Source: Bryobacteraceae bacterium
GTDB lineage: Bacteria > Acidobacteriota > Terriglobia > Bryobacterales > Bryobacteraceae
Reading direction: 5' to 3'
DNA: 38,187 bases
Assembly: GCA_030041495.1 (NCBI GenBank)
Contig: JASHNT010000079.1
Location: forward strand, 1 to 38,187
The notes below the pieces were generated by a model, which saw only the letters and a list, made by a program, of their open reading frames with translations, did no database searches and had not been told where the DNA came from. Shown here piece by piece: positions 22,871 through 32,301 of the stretch. The translations under genes were made by a program, and so were the position numbers. Numbering within the stretch: position 1 is the first letter of the stretch; each line of letters opens with the position of its first letter.

Positions 22871-24331
22871 TTACTGCTCCAGCCGCTGGGCGATCTCCTC
22901 GAACAACGCTACCGCGGACTGGAGATCCTCCAGGATCTCCCGCGCCAGGACCTCCGGCGGCGGCAGGTTTTCGCTTTCTTCCAAGCTCGCGTCTTTGAGC
23001 CAGAGCAGGTCCAGGTTGGTTTTGTCCCGCTGGGTGAGGGTTTCGTAGTCGTAGCAGCGGAACCGCTCGGATTCCTGGCGATCAAAACGATTCGCCGGAT
23101 TGTAGCAGCGGACGAAATCCTCCATGTCCGAATCTTGGAGGGGATTGGTCTTGAGCGTGAAATCCTTGTTGGTGCGCAGATCATAAACCCAGAGGTTCTT
23201 GGTCCAGGCGGCTTCGCTGGCGGGCTTCTTCTCGAAGAACAGGACGTTGGCTTTGACTCCCTGGGCGTAGAAGATGCCGGTGGGCAGACGCAAAAGGGTG
23301 TGAACGTCGCAGTTGTTCAGGAGCCGCTTTCGGACGGTCTCGCCGGCGCCGCCCTCGAACAGGACGTTATCCGGCACGACGATGGCAGCCTCCCCGCCGA
23401 TTTTCAGAATCGTGTGGACGTGCTGGAGGAAATTGAGCTGCTTGTTGGTGGTAGTGACCCAGAAATCCTGGCGTTCGTAGGTCTGGGCTTCGCGGGAGAC
23501 CTTGCCCTCCTCGCTCACCACCATCACGCTGCTGCGCTTTCCGAAGGGCGGGTTGGTGAAGACGTAGTCATAGCGAGTGCCGGGATCGCGCGCAAGGCTG
23601 TCCACCTCGGCGATGGGGCAGCGGTCGCCGCCAATCCCGTGGAGGTACATGTTCATCGCGCCGAGCCGAACGACGTTGGCGACGTTATCCGCGCCGGAGA
23701 AAGTCTGCCACTGGAGCTTGCGGCGATCCTCAGCCGGGGCGAGGCGGGCCTGCTCCTTGAGGAAGTTGTAGGCGACCAGGAGAAATCCGCCGGTGCCGCA
23801 GGCGGGGTCATGGATGGTACGGCCGAGCCTGGGGTCGATGGCGCGGACCATGGCCCGGATAAGAGGACGCGGCGTGAAATACTGGCCTGCGCCGCCGCGC
23901 ACATCTTCGGCGTTCTTTTCGAGCAGGCCTTCATAGATGTCGCCCTTCACATCCATGTCGAGACCGCTCCAGTTCTCTTCGTCGATCAGCGTAACCAGCT
24001 TCGTGAGAAGGGCGGGCTGGGAGATTTTGTTCTGTGCCTTGCGGAAGATGGTTTGGACCAGCGTGGCTTCCTTGCCTTCCTCGACGCGGCCGAGTTCTTC
24101 AAGGAGATGCCCGTAGTGGACGGCGAGGTCATCGCCTTCGCGGGAGCGGAGGGATTGCCAATTCCATTGGTCCGGAATGCGATGAGGGCGATGGATTTCG
24201 CTCAGCTCCTGGTCCATTTTGAGGAAGAGGAGGAAGGTGATCTGTTCGACGTAATCCGTGTAAGAGACTCCTGAGTCGCGGAGGACACCGGCGTAATTCC
24301 AGACACGTTGGATGAGGGATGAGGGGTTCAT
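22871..24331 (-). CDS. hsdM: Type I restriction-modification system, methyltransferase subunit HsdM
   Basis: A 486-aa N6-adenine methyltransferase. The N-terminal HsdM domain (SSLIQRVWNYAGVLRDSGVS) is followed by the N6_Mtase domain: GAGQYFTPRPLIRAMV, SAM-binding DPACGTGGFLL (175-185) and catalytic NPPFG (260-264). It methylates adenine in the bipartite site read by HsdS and forms the M2S methylase or the R2M2S nuclease. ATG 24331 overlaps the hsdS stop by ATGA. The gene is last in the operon and faces the integrase tail to tail across about 90 bp. All motifs are intact. Confidence 0.97.
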   Translation of the reverse strand: MNPSSLIQRVWNYAGVLRDSGVSYTDYVEQITFLLFLKMDQELSEIHRPHRIPDQWNWQSLRSREGDDLAVHYGHLLEELGRVEEGKEATLVQTIFRKAQNKISQPALLTKLVTLIDEENWSGLDMDVKGDIYEGLLEKNAEDVRGGAGQYFTPRPLIRAMVRAIDPRLGRTIHDPACGTGGFLLVAYNFLKEQARLAPAEDRRKLQWQTFSGADNVANVVRLGAMNMYLHGIGGDRCPIAEVDSLARDPGTRYDYVFTNPPFGKRSSVMVVSEEGKVSREAQTYERQDFWVTTTNKQLNFLQHVHTILKIGGEAAIVVPDNVLFEGGAGETVRKRLLNNCDVHTLLRLPTGIFYAQGVKANVLFFEKKPASEAAWTKNLWVYDLRTNKDFTLKTNPLQDSDMEDFVRCYNPANRFDRQESERFRCYDYETLTQRDKTNLDLLWLKDASLEESENLPPPEVLAREILEDLQSAVALFEEIAQRLEQ

Positions 24332-25740
24332 TGGGCTACTGGCGTTTGCTGGGCTCGCGGTTTGCGGGTGCGCGCTAATTTGGATTGAGCCGAGGCGGCG
24401 CGCTCCGCCCGGATGCGTTCGAGGAGGACCGAGGCGGGTTCGTCGTTGGGGTCCTGAGGGACGAGTTCGCCGCGGAAGGCTTTTTCTAAGATGGACTGGC
24501 GGAGGCGGGCGGCGCGGAGCAAGTTGGCGCGGAGGGATGTGGCGAGGTTCTCCTGGACGCTAGTCAGGCGGTTTACCTCGGAAAGAATTGCAACGCGCTC
24601 TTCCTCTGGCGGGATCGCGATCGGGAGTGCGCTGACCTTGGAGATGCTGAGGGTGTAAAGCCCGGATGTGGAACTGGCCGCTTCACGAATTTTGTCTCGC
24701 CCAACGGGAGAGAGCAGGAAAAGCTCTGCCCATTCGCTTAGCTTCGGATCGTCGAAACGCACTTTAATAATGTGGTTTTGGTGCACGCAGGGCTCGATTG
24801 AGCCGTCCCATACAGCTACGCGGCCGATTTGGTCTGGGCTGCCGTTCCCTTCGACAACGAGGAGATCCCCCCTTTGCAGGCTCGCACGCTGGAGCTCGCT
24901 GATGTCAAGGCCCATGTTCTCCACGCCGTCGAGCCGGAGTTCCCCAGCGTAGACATTGGCGACGCGCAGATAGGGCAGGCGCAGATTGCATCGTTCGCGT
25001 TTCGGGTTCTTCGTAAGCCCGCCGGTTACCGCTCCGATCTCTCCGACGCTTGTGAGCGTCCAGGCCACTCCTCTGATCTGGTTGCTGTCGCGCCATTCGC
25101 GGCTCAGGCCGCCTTCGACGGCGGCTTTGAAGACGGCATGGCGGTAGCGCTTGAGTTTTTTGAGGGATCGGTTGAGGGCTGCGATCTCAACATCGAGGTC
25201 GGAGAGGAGGGCGTCAAGTTTATCCACGATGCGGTATTGTTCCGCGAGAGACGGGACCGGGATACGGATTGCCGCTAGGTTCCTCCGCGAGATACGCTGG
25301 CGGGTCGACCCGCTCTGGAGCTCTAAAATTCGGGAACGGACGCTGGGGCAATTTAGAGTGTTGGCTAACCAGCGGGCGTCTGGATACGCCCCCGGCGGCC
25401 GCAGTATGCAAACGTCCACTACGGTCACGGCAGCTTTAGTGTCACCTGGGAAGATGCAAGCCCGTCCGAGAGGCTCCGGCATCCGTGCTACAAGGATATC
25501 GCCGGGGGCCAGGAATGTGCATTTGAGCTCGTTCGCCTTGCGTGTCGTGAGAAAACGATTGGAACGATTGCGGTAGACACCGTCTCCCAGATCTGCGAGC
25601 TGGATCAGTCGAACGTCGCCGGCTGGGTCCTGGTCTTTCGACTCGACCCAGTCTCCGTCGCTGAAGAGTCCTCCGGCTAGGAGATCTTGGAGTGTGGTCT
25701 CGGCCCACCCAGCGGGAGTGCCTTCATTGACAGTGCTCAC
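24328..25740 (-). CDS. hsdS: Type I restriction-modification system, specificity subunit HsdS
   Basis: A 470-aa protein with two target-recognition domains. TRD1 covers roughly residues 10-170, opening with WAETTLQDLLAGGLFSDGDW and ending in the conserved LAAIRIPVPSLAEQYRIVDK. A helical spacer follows (LDALLSDLDVEIAALNRSLK). TRD2 opens with WTLTSVGEIGAVTGGLTKN and ends SALPIAIPPEEERVAILSEV and a second helix. Each half reads one part of a split DNA target, which cannot be predicted here. The start is GTG 25740, overlapping the hsdR stop; the end overlaps hsdM. Confidence 0.96.
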   Translation of the reverse strand: MSTVNEGTPAGWAETTLQDLLAGGLFSDGDWVESKDQDPAGDVRLIQLADLGDGVYRNRSNRFLTTRKANELKCTFLAPGDILVARMPEPLGRACIFPGDTKAAVTVVDVCILRPPGAYPDARWLANTLNCPSVRSRILELQSGSTRQRISRRNLAAIRIPVPSLAEQYRIVDKLDALLSDLDVEIAALNRSLKKLKRYRHAVFKAAVEGGLSREWRDSNQIRGVAWTLTSVGEIGAVTGGLTKNPKRERCNLRLPYLRVANVYAGELRLDGVENMGLDISELQRASLQRGDLLVVEGNGSPDQIGRVAVWDGSIEPCVHQNHIIKVRFDDPKLSEWAELFLLSPVGRDKIREAASSTSGLYTLSISKVSALPIAIPPEEERVAILSEVNRLTSVQENLATSLRANLLRAARLRQSILEKAFRGELVPQDPNDEPASVLLERIRAERAASAQSKLARTRKPRAQQTPVAQ

Positions 25741-28481
25741 GCGGCGAGGGCCTCGACCAGTTCATTCACCACCGACTGCAACTGATCGCCGAAAAGCTTG
25801 TGGGCTTTGAATGCCCCCCCGCGCTCCATGAAGGGGGTCAGGTCGAAATCGGTTTCGGCGATCGAAAGCGATGTGGCGATGTGTTCTTTCATCAGGCGGA
25901 GCCATTCGATCTGAGGCTCGGTGAAGCGGCCGTCTTGCTTGGCGAGCCAGGCTTCGAAGCGCTCCTCGCAAGTATCAGGATACGGCTTCAGGACGGGTTC
26001 TTCGTTGACGGCGAAGCGGACCAGGGAAATTAGATCCGTGAGGACCTTGACCGGGTTGGAATTGCGGACGCGGTCGGGGGTGAGGCGCTGGTAAGCGGTC
26101 CAGAGGTAGCCGGGCTCGAAGCGAGGATTCTCGCGAACCAGCGCGTCGGCGAGGTCCTTGATCTGTTCGAAAGAGACGTGCTGGTGTTTGTACGGGCGAT
26201 TGAGCAGGATTTGTAGCGCGGAGATTTCGTCCTTGTGGCGCTCGATGTAATCGCGAAAGTTTTCGGTGGTGGATTGAGCATTGGCCGCACCGGCGGGGCT
26301 GAAGTCGAGAAGCTCGTCTTGGGTGATCTCGTCGATGGTTTGCTCACGACGGCGGCGGAGATCAGTCAAGAGGACGCGGAGCTTGGGTTCGTTGAAGGGC
26401 GCGGTGGCTTCTTCCGCTAACGCCGAGGTGGCCTTGCGAACGTCTTCTTCGCTCGCCTCGGCTCGCCCCTGTTCGGATGCGAGCGCAACGGCGCGTTCCT
26501 GGATGGCGTCGGGGTCGGAGGCGTGGACCAGACGATGGGAAAGGGTTGATAAATCCGCGCCACCTGAGACGGCTTGGATGGCTCGCTGTTCTTCCGGAGT
26601 GGCTTCGATGTCGAGGCGGGCGAGACGGGAGGCGAGGGAAGAAAGATTCTCTTCGGAGCGATCTCCCCAAATGATGCGCTCCATCAGTTTTTCCAACGGG
26701 ACGGTCTTCTTGCAATCGAGCGGCTGGCTTTCCTTCTTGCAAGATTCGGTGACGCCGATGGCGTCGATGATGACGAAATGGGTCTTGGGACCGGCGTCCT
26801 GGGTGACGGTCTTAAGATCGTCCAGTTTGATGCTGCGGCAGCCGCGGCCCTTCATCTGTTCGAAGTAAGTCGGCGACTTTACGTCGCGCATGAACAGAAG
26901 GCATTCCAGGGGCTTGATGTCCGTGCCGGTGCTGATCATATCCACGCTGACCGCAATGCGGGGGTAATGCTGGTTGCGGAATTCCTTGATAAGGCCTTGC
27001 GGGTCCTGGGCACTGTAAGTGATTTTCTTGCAAAACTCGTTGCCCTTGCCAAATTCCTCGCGGGCGATACGGGTGATGTCCTCAGCGTGGGAATCGTCTT
27101 TGGCGAAGATGAGAGTTTTGGGCACGACGGTCCGGCCGGGGAATAGATCCGTAAAGAGGCGGTCGCGGAAAGTGCGGAGAACGGTACGGATCTGGTCGAC
27201 GGCGACGACGCTGCGGTCGAGTTCCTGAGGAACGTAGGTCAGGTCGTCAGCCATGGATTCCCAGCGGACATTGCGGGTCTGGCGGTCACGTTTGCCGAGG
27301 AGGTATTCGGGGTTGGCTTCCAGACGCGCTCCGGCGCTGCCGACCTGGGTACGGAGGCGATAGACGTCGTAGCCGACGTTCACTCCGTCCGCCACGGAGT
27401 CGTCATAACTGTATTCGGAGACCACATTGCGATTGAAGAAGCCGAAGGTGAGCTTACTGGGAGTGGCGGTGAGGCCGATCAGAAACGCGTCAAAGTATTC
27501 CAGAACCTGACGCCAGGTTTTGTAGATGCTGCGGTGGCATTCGTCAATGACGATGAAGTCGAAATATTCGGGCGGAAGGGAACGGCTGTAGACGGCTTCC
27601 AGAACTTGATCGCCCGTGCCCATCTCGTAGGAGGAGCGCTCTTCATTGGCCGCATCGAACTGGGCTTCGCCGCGGAGCATCGAGTAGACGCGCTGGATAG
27701 TGGAGATGACAACCTTCGCGTTATTGTCTGGGACGTTGGACTGAAGGTGCTGGATGGTGTAAAGTTCGCTGAGCTTGTTGGTGGTGTCAACGGGTTGGTA
27801 GGCGCGGAACTCGCCTTCGGCTTGGATGCCGAGGGAGCGGCGGTCGACCAGGAAGAGAATACGGCTGGCTTTGGCGAATTTGATGAGGCGATAACAGAAG
27901 GTGATGGCCGTGAAGGTTTTGCCTGCGCCGGTGGCCATTTGAATGAGGGCTCGGGGACGGTTGGCGGCGAAGGAATCTTCCAGGTTGTGGATGGCCAGGC
28001 GCTGGCATTCACGGAGACCGAAGGCGGGGAGCGAGGGGAACTGGCGGAGTCGGGCGCGGAGCGTGTCAGGCTGCTGGACCCATTCGCGGAGCGTCTCAGG
28101 ACGGTGGAATGCGAAGACGCGACGGGAGCGGGCGTCAGGGTCGCGGAGATCAGCGAAGAAGGTTTCCTCGCCCGTGCTTTCATAGCCAAAGGGGAGAGGA
28201 TTGCGCCAGGCGGAGAAATTCGCAGGCAGACTGGTGAGGTATTTTTCGGTTTGGGCGGCGACGGAGCTCAGGGTTGTTCCTGCTTTTTTGGCTTCAACCG
28301 CTCCAATTGCCTTGCCATCGACGAATAGCCCGTAATCGGCTTCACCGGAATCGAAGAGGAACTCGCGGACGGCGACACCGGGACCGGCCTTGGGATTGGC
28401 ATTTTGCCGATCCTGGATAATCCACCCGGATTTTTCGAGAAGCACGTCAATTCGCTTGCGCGCTTCGAGTTCTGGCTGCAT
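25737..28481 (-). CDS. hsdR: Type I restriction-modification system, restriction subunit HsdR
   Basis: A 914-aa motor nuclease. The N-terminal PD-(D/E)xK domain shows GEADYGLFVDGKAIGAVEAKK (Asp49, Glu63, Lys65). The SF2 translocase has Walker A ATGAGKTFTAI (GAGKT 185-189), DECHRSIYKTWRQ (DECH 313-316), GLTATP and, in the second RecA lobe, VSVDMISTGTDIKPLECLLF. The C-terminal region (from about 650) resembles the EcoEI R C-terminal domain, which suggests a type IB-like enzyme. ATG 28481 is the first gene of the operon and probably follows a promoter in 28482-28647. No disruption is seen, so the system looks functional. Confidence 0.97.
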   Translation of the reverse strand: MQPELEARKRIDVLLEKSGWIIQDRQNANPKAGPGVAVREFLFDSGEADYGLFVDGKAIGAVEAKKAGTTLSSVAAQTEKYLTSLPANFSAWRNPLPFGYESTGEETFFADLRDPDARSRRVFAFHRPETLREWVQQPDTLRARLRQFPSLPAFGLRECQRLAIHNLEDSFAANRPRALIQMATGAGKTFTAITFCYRLIKFAKASRILFLVDRRSLGIQAEGEFRAYQPVDTTNKLSELYTIQHLQSNVPDNNAKVVISTIQRVYSMLRGEAQFDAANEERSSYEMGTGDQVLEAVYSRSLPPEYFDFIVIDECHRSIYKTWRQVLEYFDAFLIGLTATPSKLTFGFFNRNVVSEYSYDDSVADGVNVGYDVYRLRTQVGSAGARLEANPEYLLGKRDRQTRNVRWESMADDLTYVPQELDRSVVAVDQIRTVLRTFRDRLFTDLFPGRTVVPKTLIFAKDDSHAEDITRIAREEFGKGNEFCKKITYSAQDPQGLIKEFRNQHYPRIAVSVDMISTGTDIKPLECLLFMRDVKSPTYFEQMKGRGCRSIKLDDLKTVTQDAGPKTHFVIIDAIGVTESCKKESQPLDCKKTVPLEKLMERIIWGDRSEENLSSLASRLARLDIEATPEEQRAIQAVSGGADLSTLSHRLVHASDPDAIQERAVALASEQGRAEASEEDVRKATSALAEEATAPFNEPKLRVLLTDLRRRREQTIDEITQDELLDFSPAGAANAQSTTENFRDYIERHKDEISALQILLNRPYKHQHVSFEQIKDLADALVRENPRFEPGYLWTAYQRLTPDRVRNSNPVKVLTDLISLVRFAVNEEPVLKPYPDTCEERFEAWLAKQDGRFTEPQIEWLRLMKEHIATSLSIAETDFDLTPFMERGGAFKAHKLFGDQLQSVVNELVEALAA

Positions 28482-28583
28482 GGATTAGGAACGAAACCAG
28501 TATAAGCCGGGGATCGGCGGTGCCGGACGGGGCCGGTAGGGCTGAAGTTACACGTTTGGAACTCCTGTGGGAGCTTAGATGAC

Positions 28584-28593
28584 TGCCTAGGCA
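28584..28593. promoter_or_regulatory. Palindrome upstream of hsdR
   Basis: TGCCTAGGCA is a perfect 10-bp palindrome about 105 bp upstream of the hsdR start. Nearby CTCCTGTGGGAG (28562-28573) is another short dyad. Either could be an operator for the restriction operon, but no regulator gene is adjacent. The stretch 28482-28647 otherwise shows nothing. Confidence 0.25.
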
Positions 28594-28647
28594 AGGAACA
28601 AGTGGTCCCCTCTGGCTCCGCCCTGGCGGGAAACTATTACTCCGCCC

Positions 28648-28998
28648 TTGACACACATGCAACTCCAGATGACTTTCGACGATCCGAAGACATTCACGAA
28701 GGCTTGGAGCATCACAGTCGACGCCATCCTGAACCCGGATACTGACCTGCTGGAATACGTCTGCAACGAAAATGAACGGGATGCCCAGCATCTGGTAGGG
28801 AAGCATAGCGATACAAAAGTGGCTCTGGAGACACTCTCAAAGTACGTAGGAACCTACCATGCTACTGGGAGGGATTTCACGATCAGGGTCTCAGACGGGG
28901 GCGCACTCATGGTCGGTATAAATGGGCGAAGCTCGATCGAATTGCTGGCCTTGTCGCAGACCAGCTTCTACTATCCGGGCTTGGGCGCTGACTCGTAA
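28648..28998 (+). pseudogene. Truncated C-terminal remnant of an Acidobacteria-type secreted protein
   Basis: From codon 3 the frame reads HMQLQMTFDDPKTFTKAWSI, then PDTDLLEYVCNENERDAQHL. This matches the end of the complete protein encoded at 35745-36602 (HLQIQVTVDDPKAYTKPWTV, DTELLDEICLENERSLQH). A further domain follows (SKYVGTYHATGRDFTIRVSD, GALMVGINGRSSIELLALSQ) resembling a small beta-barrel tail. The signal peptide and the first two thirds are missing, and only a TTG at 28648 could serve as start. I infer that an insertion from the left (the R-M-bearing island) cut off the 5' part, so this marks the island boundary. Confidence 0.7.
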
Positions 28999-29076
28999 TG
29001 CTCCAAACGCGTGCCCCGAGCCAGCGACATAGAATGTGTCCGATTTTATCAGGAACCCGGCTCGTTTAATCGGCGC

Positions 29077-31650
29077 TTACTGCGTCTTCGCCGCCAGTAG
29101 CTTTTCCCAGTTCGTGACGACATTGATGGCCCATGGCGCGGGGTCGGCGGAGACATTCATCAAGAAGCGTTTGCCGTCCGGGTAGGGGCTGAAGTTGAAG
29201 TTGTTGTATCTCGGCGCGGGAAATCCGGAGACTGGGTAGTCGAACAGCTTACTGGGAGTTCCCAGGCGGAGACCACCCCCGGCTTGCGGCTGAACGGTGA
29301 CAGCCATGAGGGTGGCCCGGACTCCGCCGGTCTTTATAAAAAACAGCTCTTTACCATCATGACTCCAACGTGGATTGACGACGTTCAAAGCCGCGATCGA
29401 GACGCCGGAGCCTGAAGGAAACGGCCGCAAATAAACGCCGCCGTTGTTGTTCTCATACGAATCATAGGCGAGCCAATGCCCGTCCGGAGACAACTGCCCC
29501 TCGCTTTCCGCGGCGCTGGTGGCGAGGAATTTTACGGGCTTGCTATCTGGTTTACCCGGATTCGGCAAGAACCAGATGTCGCTTTGCCCCTTCGGGTCCG
29601 TGAAGGTATAGATCAGGTACCGGCCATCGCGAGACCAATCCGAGGCTCTTACTTGGCCCTCGGTCGGATCGAGAAGCGGGACCGGTTCACCGGCGCCGTT
29701 TACGTTGGCCAGAAACAGGTTCTCTTTCCCGTCGCGCGAGTCTGTAAAAACGATCCTGGTTTCGTCCGAAGACCAGACCGGCGCGGCGCCACTGGGGATG
29801 CTCTGATTTCGGTTCAGGTCGAGCACCCGGCCTTGGGATCCCACAAAGTCCCCGTGGGGCGATAGATTCACGCCGTATGTGGTTTGAGGCGGACCGACTG
29901 GTCCCAACTCAGCGCCGGAACGGTCGAACCACTTGAGCTGCGTCAGACGGGTCCTGTTAGCGAGATAGACGAGAGTACCGTTGGCAACCGAGACGGCCAT
30001 GTGCGGCGGCGAGAAGGATAATGAGGCCTGCGCAACAACCGTGACGGGGTCGCCGATTACTTCTAGTTTGTCAAGGTCGAAGGGCTGCGCCATCATCGCA
30101 CCGCCACGCAGGAAGATCAGATGAGCCAGGCCTTTTGCGGAATTCGGTGGTGTGTAAAGGACGCTGGAATTGTCGTTTAGGATCCTTCTTGGCTGCATGC
30201 CGTCGAGGGAGGTCAGATATACACCGCGGGACGACCGATCGCTGGAGCGATAGCCAAGACCCAGGTAGTGATTGCCGTCCGGCAGAAACTCCGGCGCGAA
30301 TTCCATGCGGAAATCGCCGGGAAATGTAACGTCCGTGCACATGCCGCCGGATGCGTTCACGCGGCGCAAGCTGACGTTCGCGCTTCCAAACAAAATGACG
30401 CCTTTGCGATTCCACGAGCCCCCATTGGTTACGCCGGTTTCGAGGCACAGAGTAGTGGCAGGCCCACCCGCTGCCGGAATGGTTTTTAGCTTGCGGCTCG
30501 CAAAGAATCCGATGAAGCGGCTGTCCGGCGACCAGAAGGGGTTATTTGCGCCATCGGTTCCTTCCAGCGGGTGGTAATCTTGCGCGTCAAGCGAGCGCAC
30601 ATAGAGTTGGCTCTTTCCATCGCGGAGCCAGACGACCGCCAGGCGGCGGCCGTCTGGCGAGAGCGCCAGATACCCCACTTGCGCATTCTCCGGCACCGTG
30701 ACGGAGAGATTCAGCACGGTTTCGTTGGGGCGCGGTGCACGAAAATAGAGAAGGAGCGCGGCGGCTGCGGCAATCGCCAGCACCGACGCTACGGCCCATC
30801 CGAGCCATTTTGCTGCGCCGGAGGACGTAGGCAGAGCGGATGGCGTGACGCCGCCCTCGGGCGCCTCTTCTAGAACTCGCCGGGCGTCGCCGATAGCTTG
30901 CAGCCGCTTTTTGCGATCCTTCTCCAAACACCACTTGAGCAGCTTCTGCGCGCGAGGCGGAACCAGCTCCCAATCCGGTTCCAGGTTGATGACTGCGCCC
31001 AGCGTCTCCACAACGGAGGCTCCGGCGAACGCAGGCTTGCCGGTCAGCAATTCATAGACGACCACTCCGAACGACCAGATATCCGAGCGTTTATCGGCGG
31101 CCTTGCCGCGGGCCTGTTCCGGCGCCATATACGCCGCGGTGCCCAGAATGGTCCCGGCGTGGGTCGAGTCCATGGTCAGCGTCGGAGAGTCCTGCGAGGT
31201 GGACTCGGGCTCCGGCACGAGTGGCTTGGCCAACCCGAAGTCGAGAATCTTGAGCACGCCTTCGGGGGTGATCTTGATGTTGGCCGGCTTCAGGTCGCGA
31301 TGGACGATATTCTTTTCATGCGCGGCTTCGATGCCGTCGATGAGCTGCCGGATGAGAGGTAAGGCGTCATCGAACGGTAAGGGACCGCGCAGGGTCTCGC
31401 CCTCGACCAGCTCCATGACCAGGTAGTTAGGTCCGACGGCGTAGAGATGGCAGAGGTTGGTGTGATTCAGCGCGGCGACGGCGCGAGCTTCCCGCTCGAA
31501 GCGTTCCGTGAACTGGTCCTTCAGGATCTTGATGGCGACTTCACGACGGAGCCGGGTGTCGGAGGCACGGTAGACCTCGCCCATACCACCCTGGCCGATC
31601 AACGCGAGAATCTCGTAAGGTTCCAACCGAGTCCCGGCCGAAAGAGGCAT
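29077..31650 (-). CDS. Membrane-anchored Ser/Thr protein kinase with PD40/TolB-like propeller
   Basis: An 857-aa kinase. The PknB-like catalytic domain has the glycine loop IGQGGMGEVYRASD (18-31), Lys41 (VAIKILK), IVHRDLKPANIKI (Asp119), LDFGLAKP (DFG 137-139), AAYMAPEQARG and SDIWSFGVVVYELL, so it should be active. A single membrane helix at about 282-303 (LGWAVASVLAIAAAAALLLY) is followed by an extracytoplasmic beta-propeller with repeated SPDGRRLAVV-like motifs (LSPDGRRLA, WSPDSRFIGF, LSPDGHWLAY). This one-pass kinase-propeller layout is typical of Solibacter-like Acidobacteriota. ATG 31650 begins the standard LxPYEI start. It is transcribed alone; substrate and signal are unknown. Confidence 0.95.
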   Translation of the reverse strand: MPLSAGTRLEPYEILALIGQGGMGEVYRASDTRLRREVAIKILKDQFTERFEREARAVAALNHTNLCHLYAVGPNYLVMELVEGETLRGPLPFDDALPLIRQLIDGIEAAHEKNIVHRDLKPANIKITPEGVLKILDFGLAKPLVPEPESTSQDSPTLTMDSTHAGTILGTAAYMAPEQARGKAADKRSDIWSFGVVVYELLTGKPAFAGASVVETLGAVINLEPDWELVPPRAQKLLKWCLEKDRKKRLQAIGDARRVLEEAPEGGVTPSALPTSSGAAKWLGWAVASVLAIAAAAALLLYFRAPRPNETVLNLSVTVPENAQVGYLALSPDGRRLAVVWLRDGKSQLYVRSLDAQDYHPLEGTDGANNPFWSPDSRFIGFFASRKLKTIPAAGGPATTLCLETGVTNGGSWNRKGVILFGSANVSLRRVNASGGMCTDVTFPGDFRMEFAPEFLPDGNHYLGLGYRSSDRSSRGVYLTSLDGMQPRRILNDNSSVLYTPPNSAKGLAHLIFLRGGAMMAQPFDLDKLEVIGDPVTVVAQASLSFSPPHMAVSVANGTLVYLANRTRLTQLKWFDRSGAELGPVGPPQTTYGVNLSPHGDFVGSQGRVLDLNRNQSIPSGAAPVWSSDETRIVFTDSRDGKENLFLANVNGAGEPVPLLDPTEGQVRASDWSRDGRYLIYTFTDPKGQSDIWFLPNPGKPDSKPVKFLATSAAESEGQLSPDGHWLAYDSYENNNGGVYLRPFPSGSGVSIAALNVVNPRWSHDGKELFFIKTGGVRATLMAVTVQPQAGGGLRLGTPSKLFDYPVSGFPAPRYNNFNFSPYPDGKRFLMNVSADPAPWAINVVTNWEKLLAAKTQ

Positions 31651-31874
31651 GGTGTTTGATCGATTCTACTCCAAACGAGCTTCACGGTACCGGAGAACCG
31701 CACAGATCGCAAACTGCCTCGATCGACTCAGAGGTTGGAATTCGCGTTGTGCCCGAATTACCCACCGCTCGGAGAAAGCCAATCGGTCCGGGCACAGCGC
31801 GGATCAGTACCGAGAAACGCGTATGGCTGCCGCGATCATCTTGGGCGTTCGCGGATGGCTGAACTGGCAGCAGC

Positions 31875-32180
31875 TCAACGGCGCGGCGCCGGTTGCGAAG
31901 CTCTCGCTTGCCGCCAGCTTTCGATCCGGCTCCGCGCTTCGCGCGCGGCGCTTTCAAGGTGGAGGAGCGCGGTCGAGGAGTAGCTTTTGCCGGTCTGCCA
32001 CTGGTTCTCGCCGTCCCTGTAGCGGATCCCAAAGGACGCGGCGCGAAAGGCCCCTTTGGGACCCTCATTCTCCCAAATGCTGACATGGACGGGGCCGTCG
32101 GTGAATTTTTCAACGGGTTTGTTCGGGCTGGAGGAGGGGGCGTGTTCGGCAGGTCTCGGGCGTGTCGTCGGCTGAGGCAC
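31875..32180 (-). CDS. Small protein, unknown function, in an inserted pair with DUF3768
   Basis: A 101-aa protein from GTG 32180, supported by GGAG about six bases upstream. After a Pro-rich leader the core is KFTDGPVHVSIWENEGPKGA, FRAASFGIRYRDGENQWQTG, KSYSSTALLHLESAAREARS. This looks like a small beta-sheet plus helix family often seen in plasmid and element gene sets (xVxASIWENxGPxG, RYxDGxxW), for which I know no function. It lies between two kinase genes, with DUF3768 just upstream, in a patch that looks foreign. 31651-31874 holds no other supported gene. Confidence 0.6.
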   Translation of the reverse strand: MPQPTTRPRPAEHAPSSSPNKPVEKFTDGPVHVSIWENEGPKGAFRAASFGIRYRDGENQWQTGKSYSSTALLHLESAAREARSRIESWRQARASQPAPRR

Positions 32181-32301
32181 GGCTGGCTCCGTTCGCGAAG
32201 GTTGGGTAAGGGAAGCTTAGGTGTTCGCGGACGATTTGCAAGCGCCCTTCGAGCCGCGGTGGCGTACCCGGGCGATCGTCTCAATCGGCGCAGTGGACGG
32301 C

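Noticed and set aside
23135-24274. 379-aa plus-strand open frame opposite hsdM
   Set aside because: It mirrors the hsdM coding strand; hsdM has all methylase motifs and the antisense frame is a GC-rich shadow.
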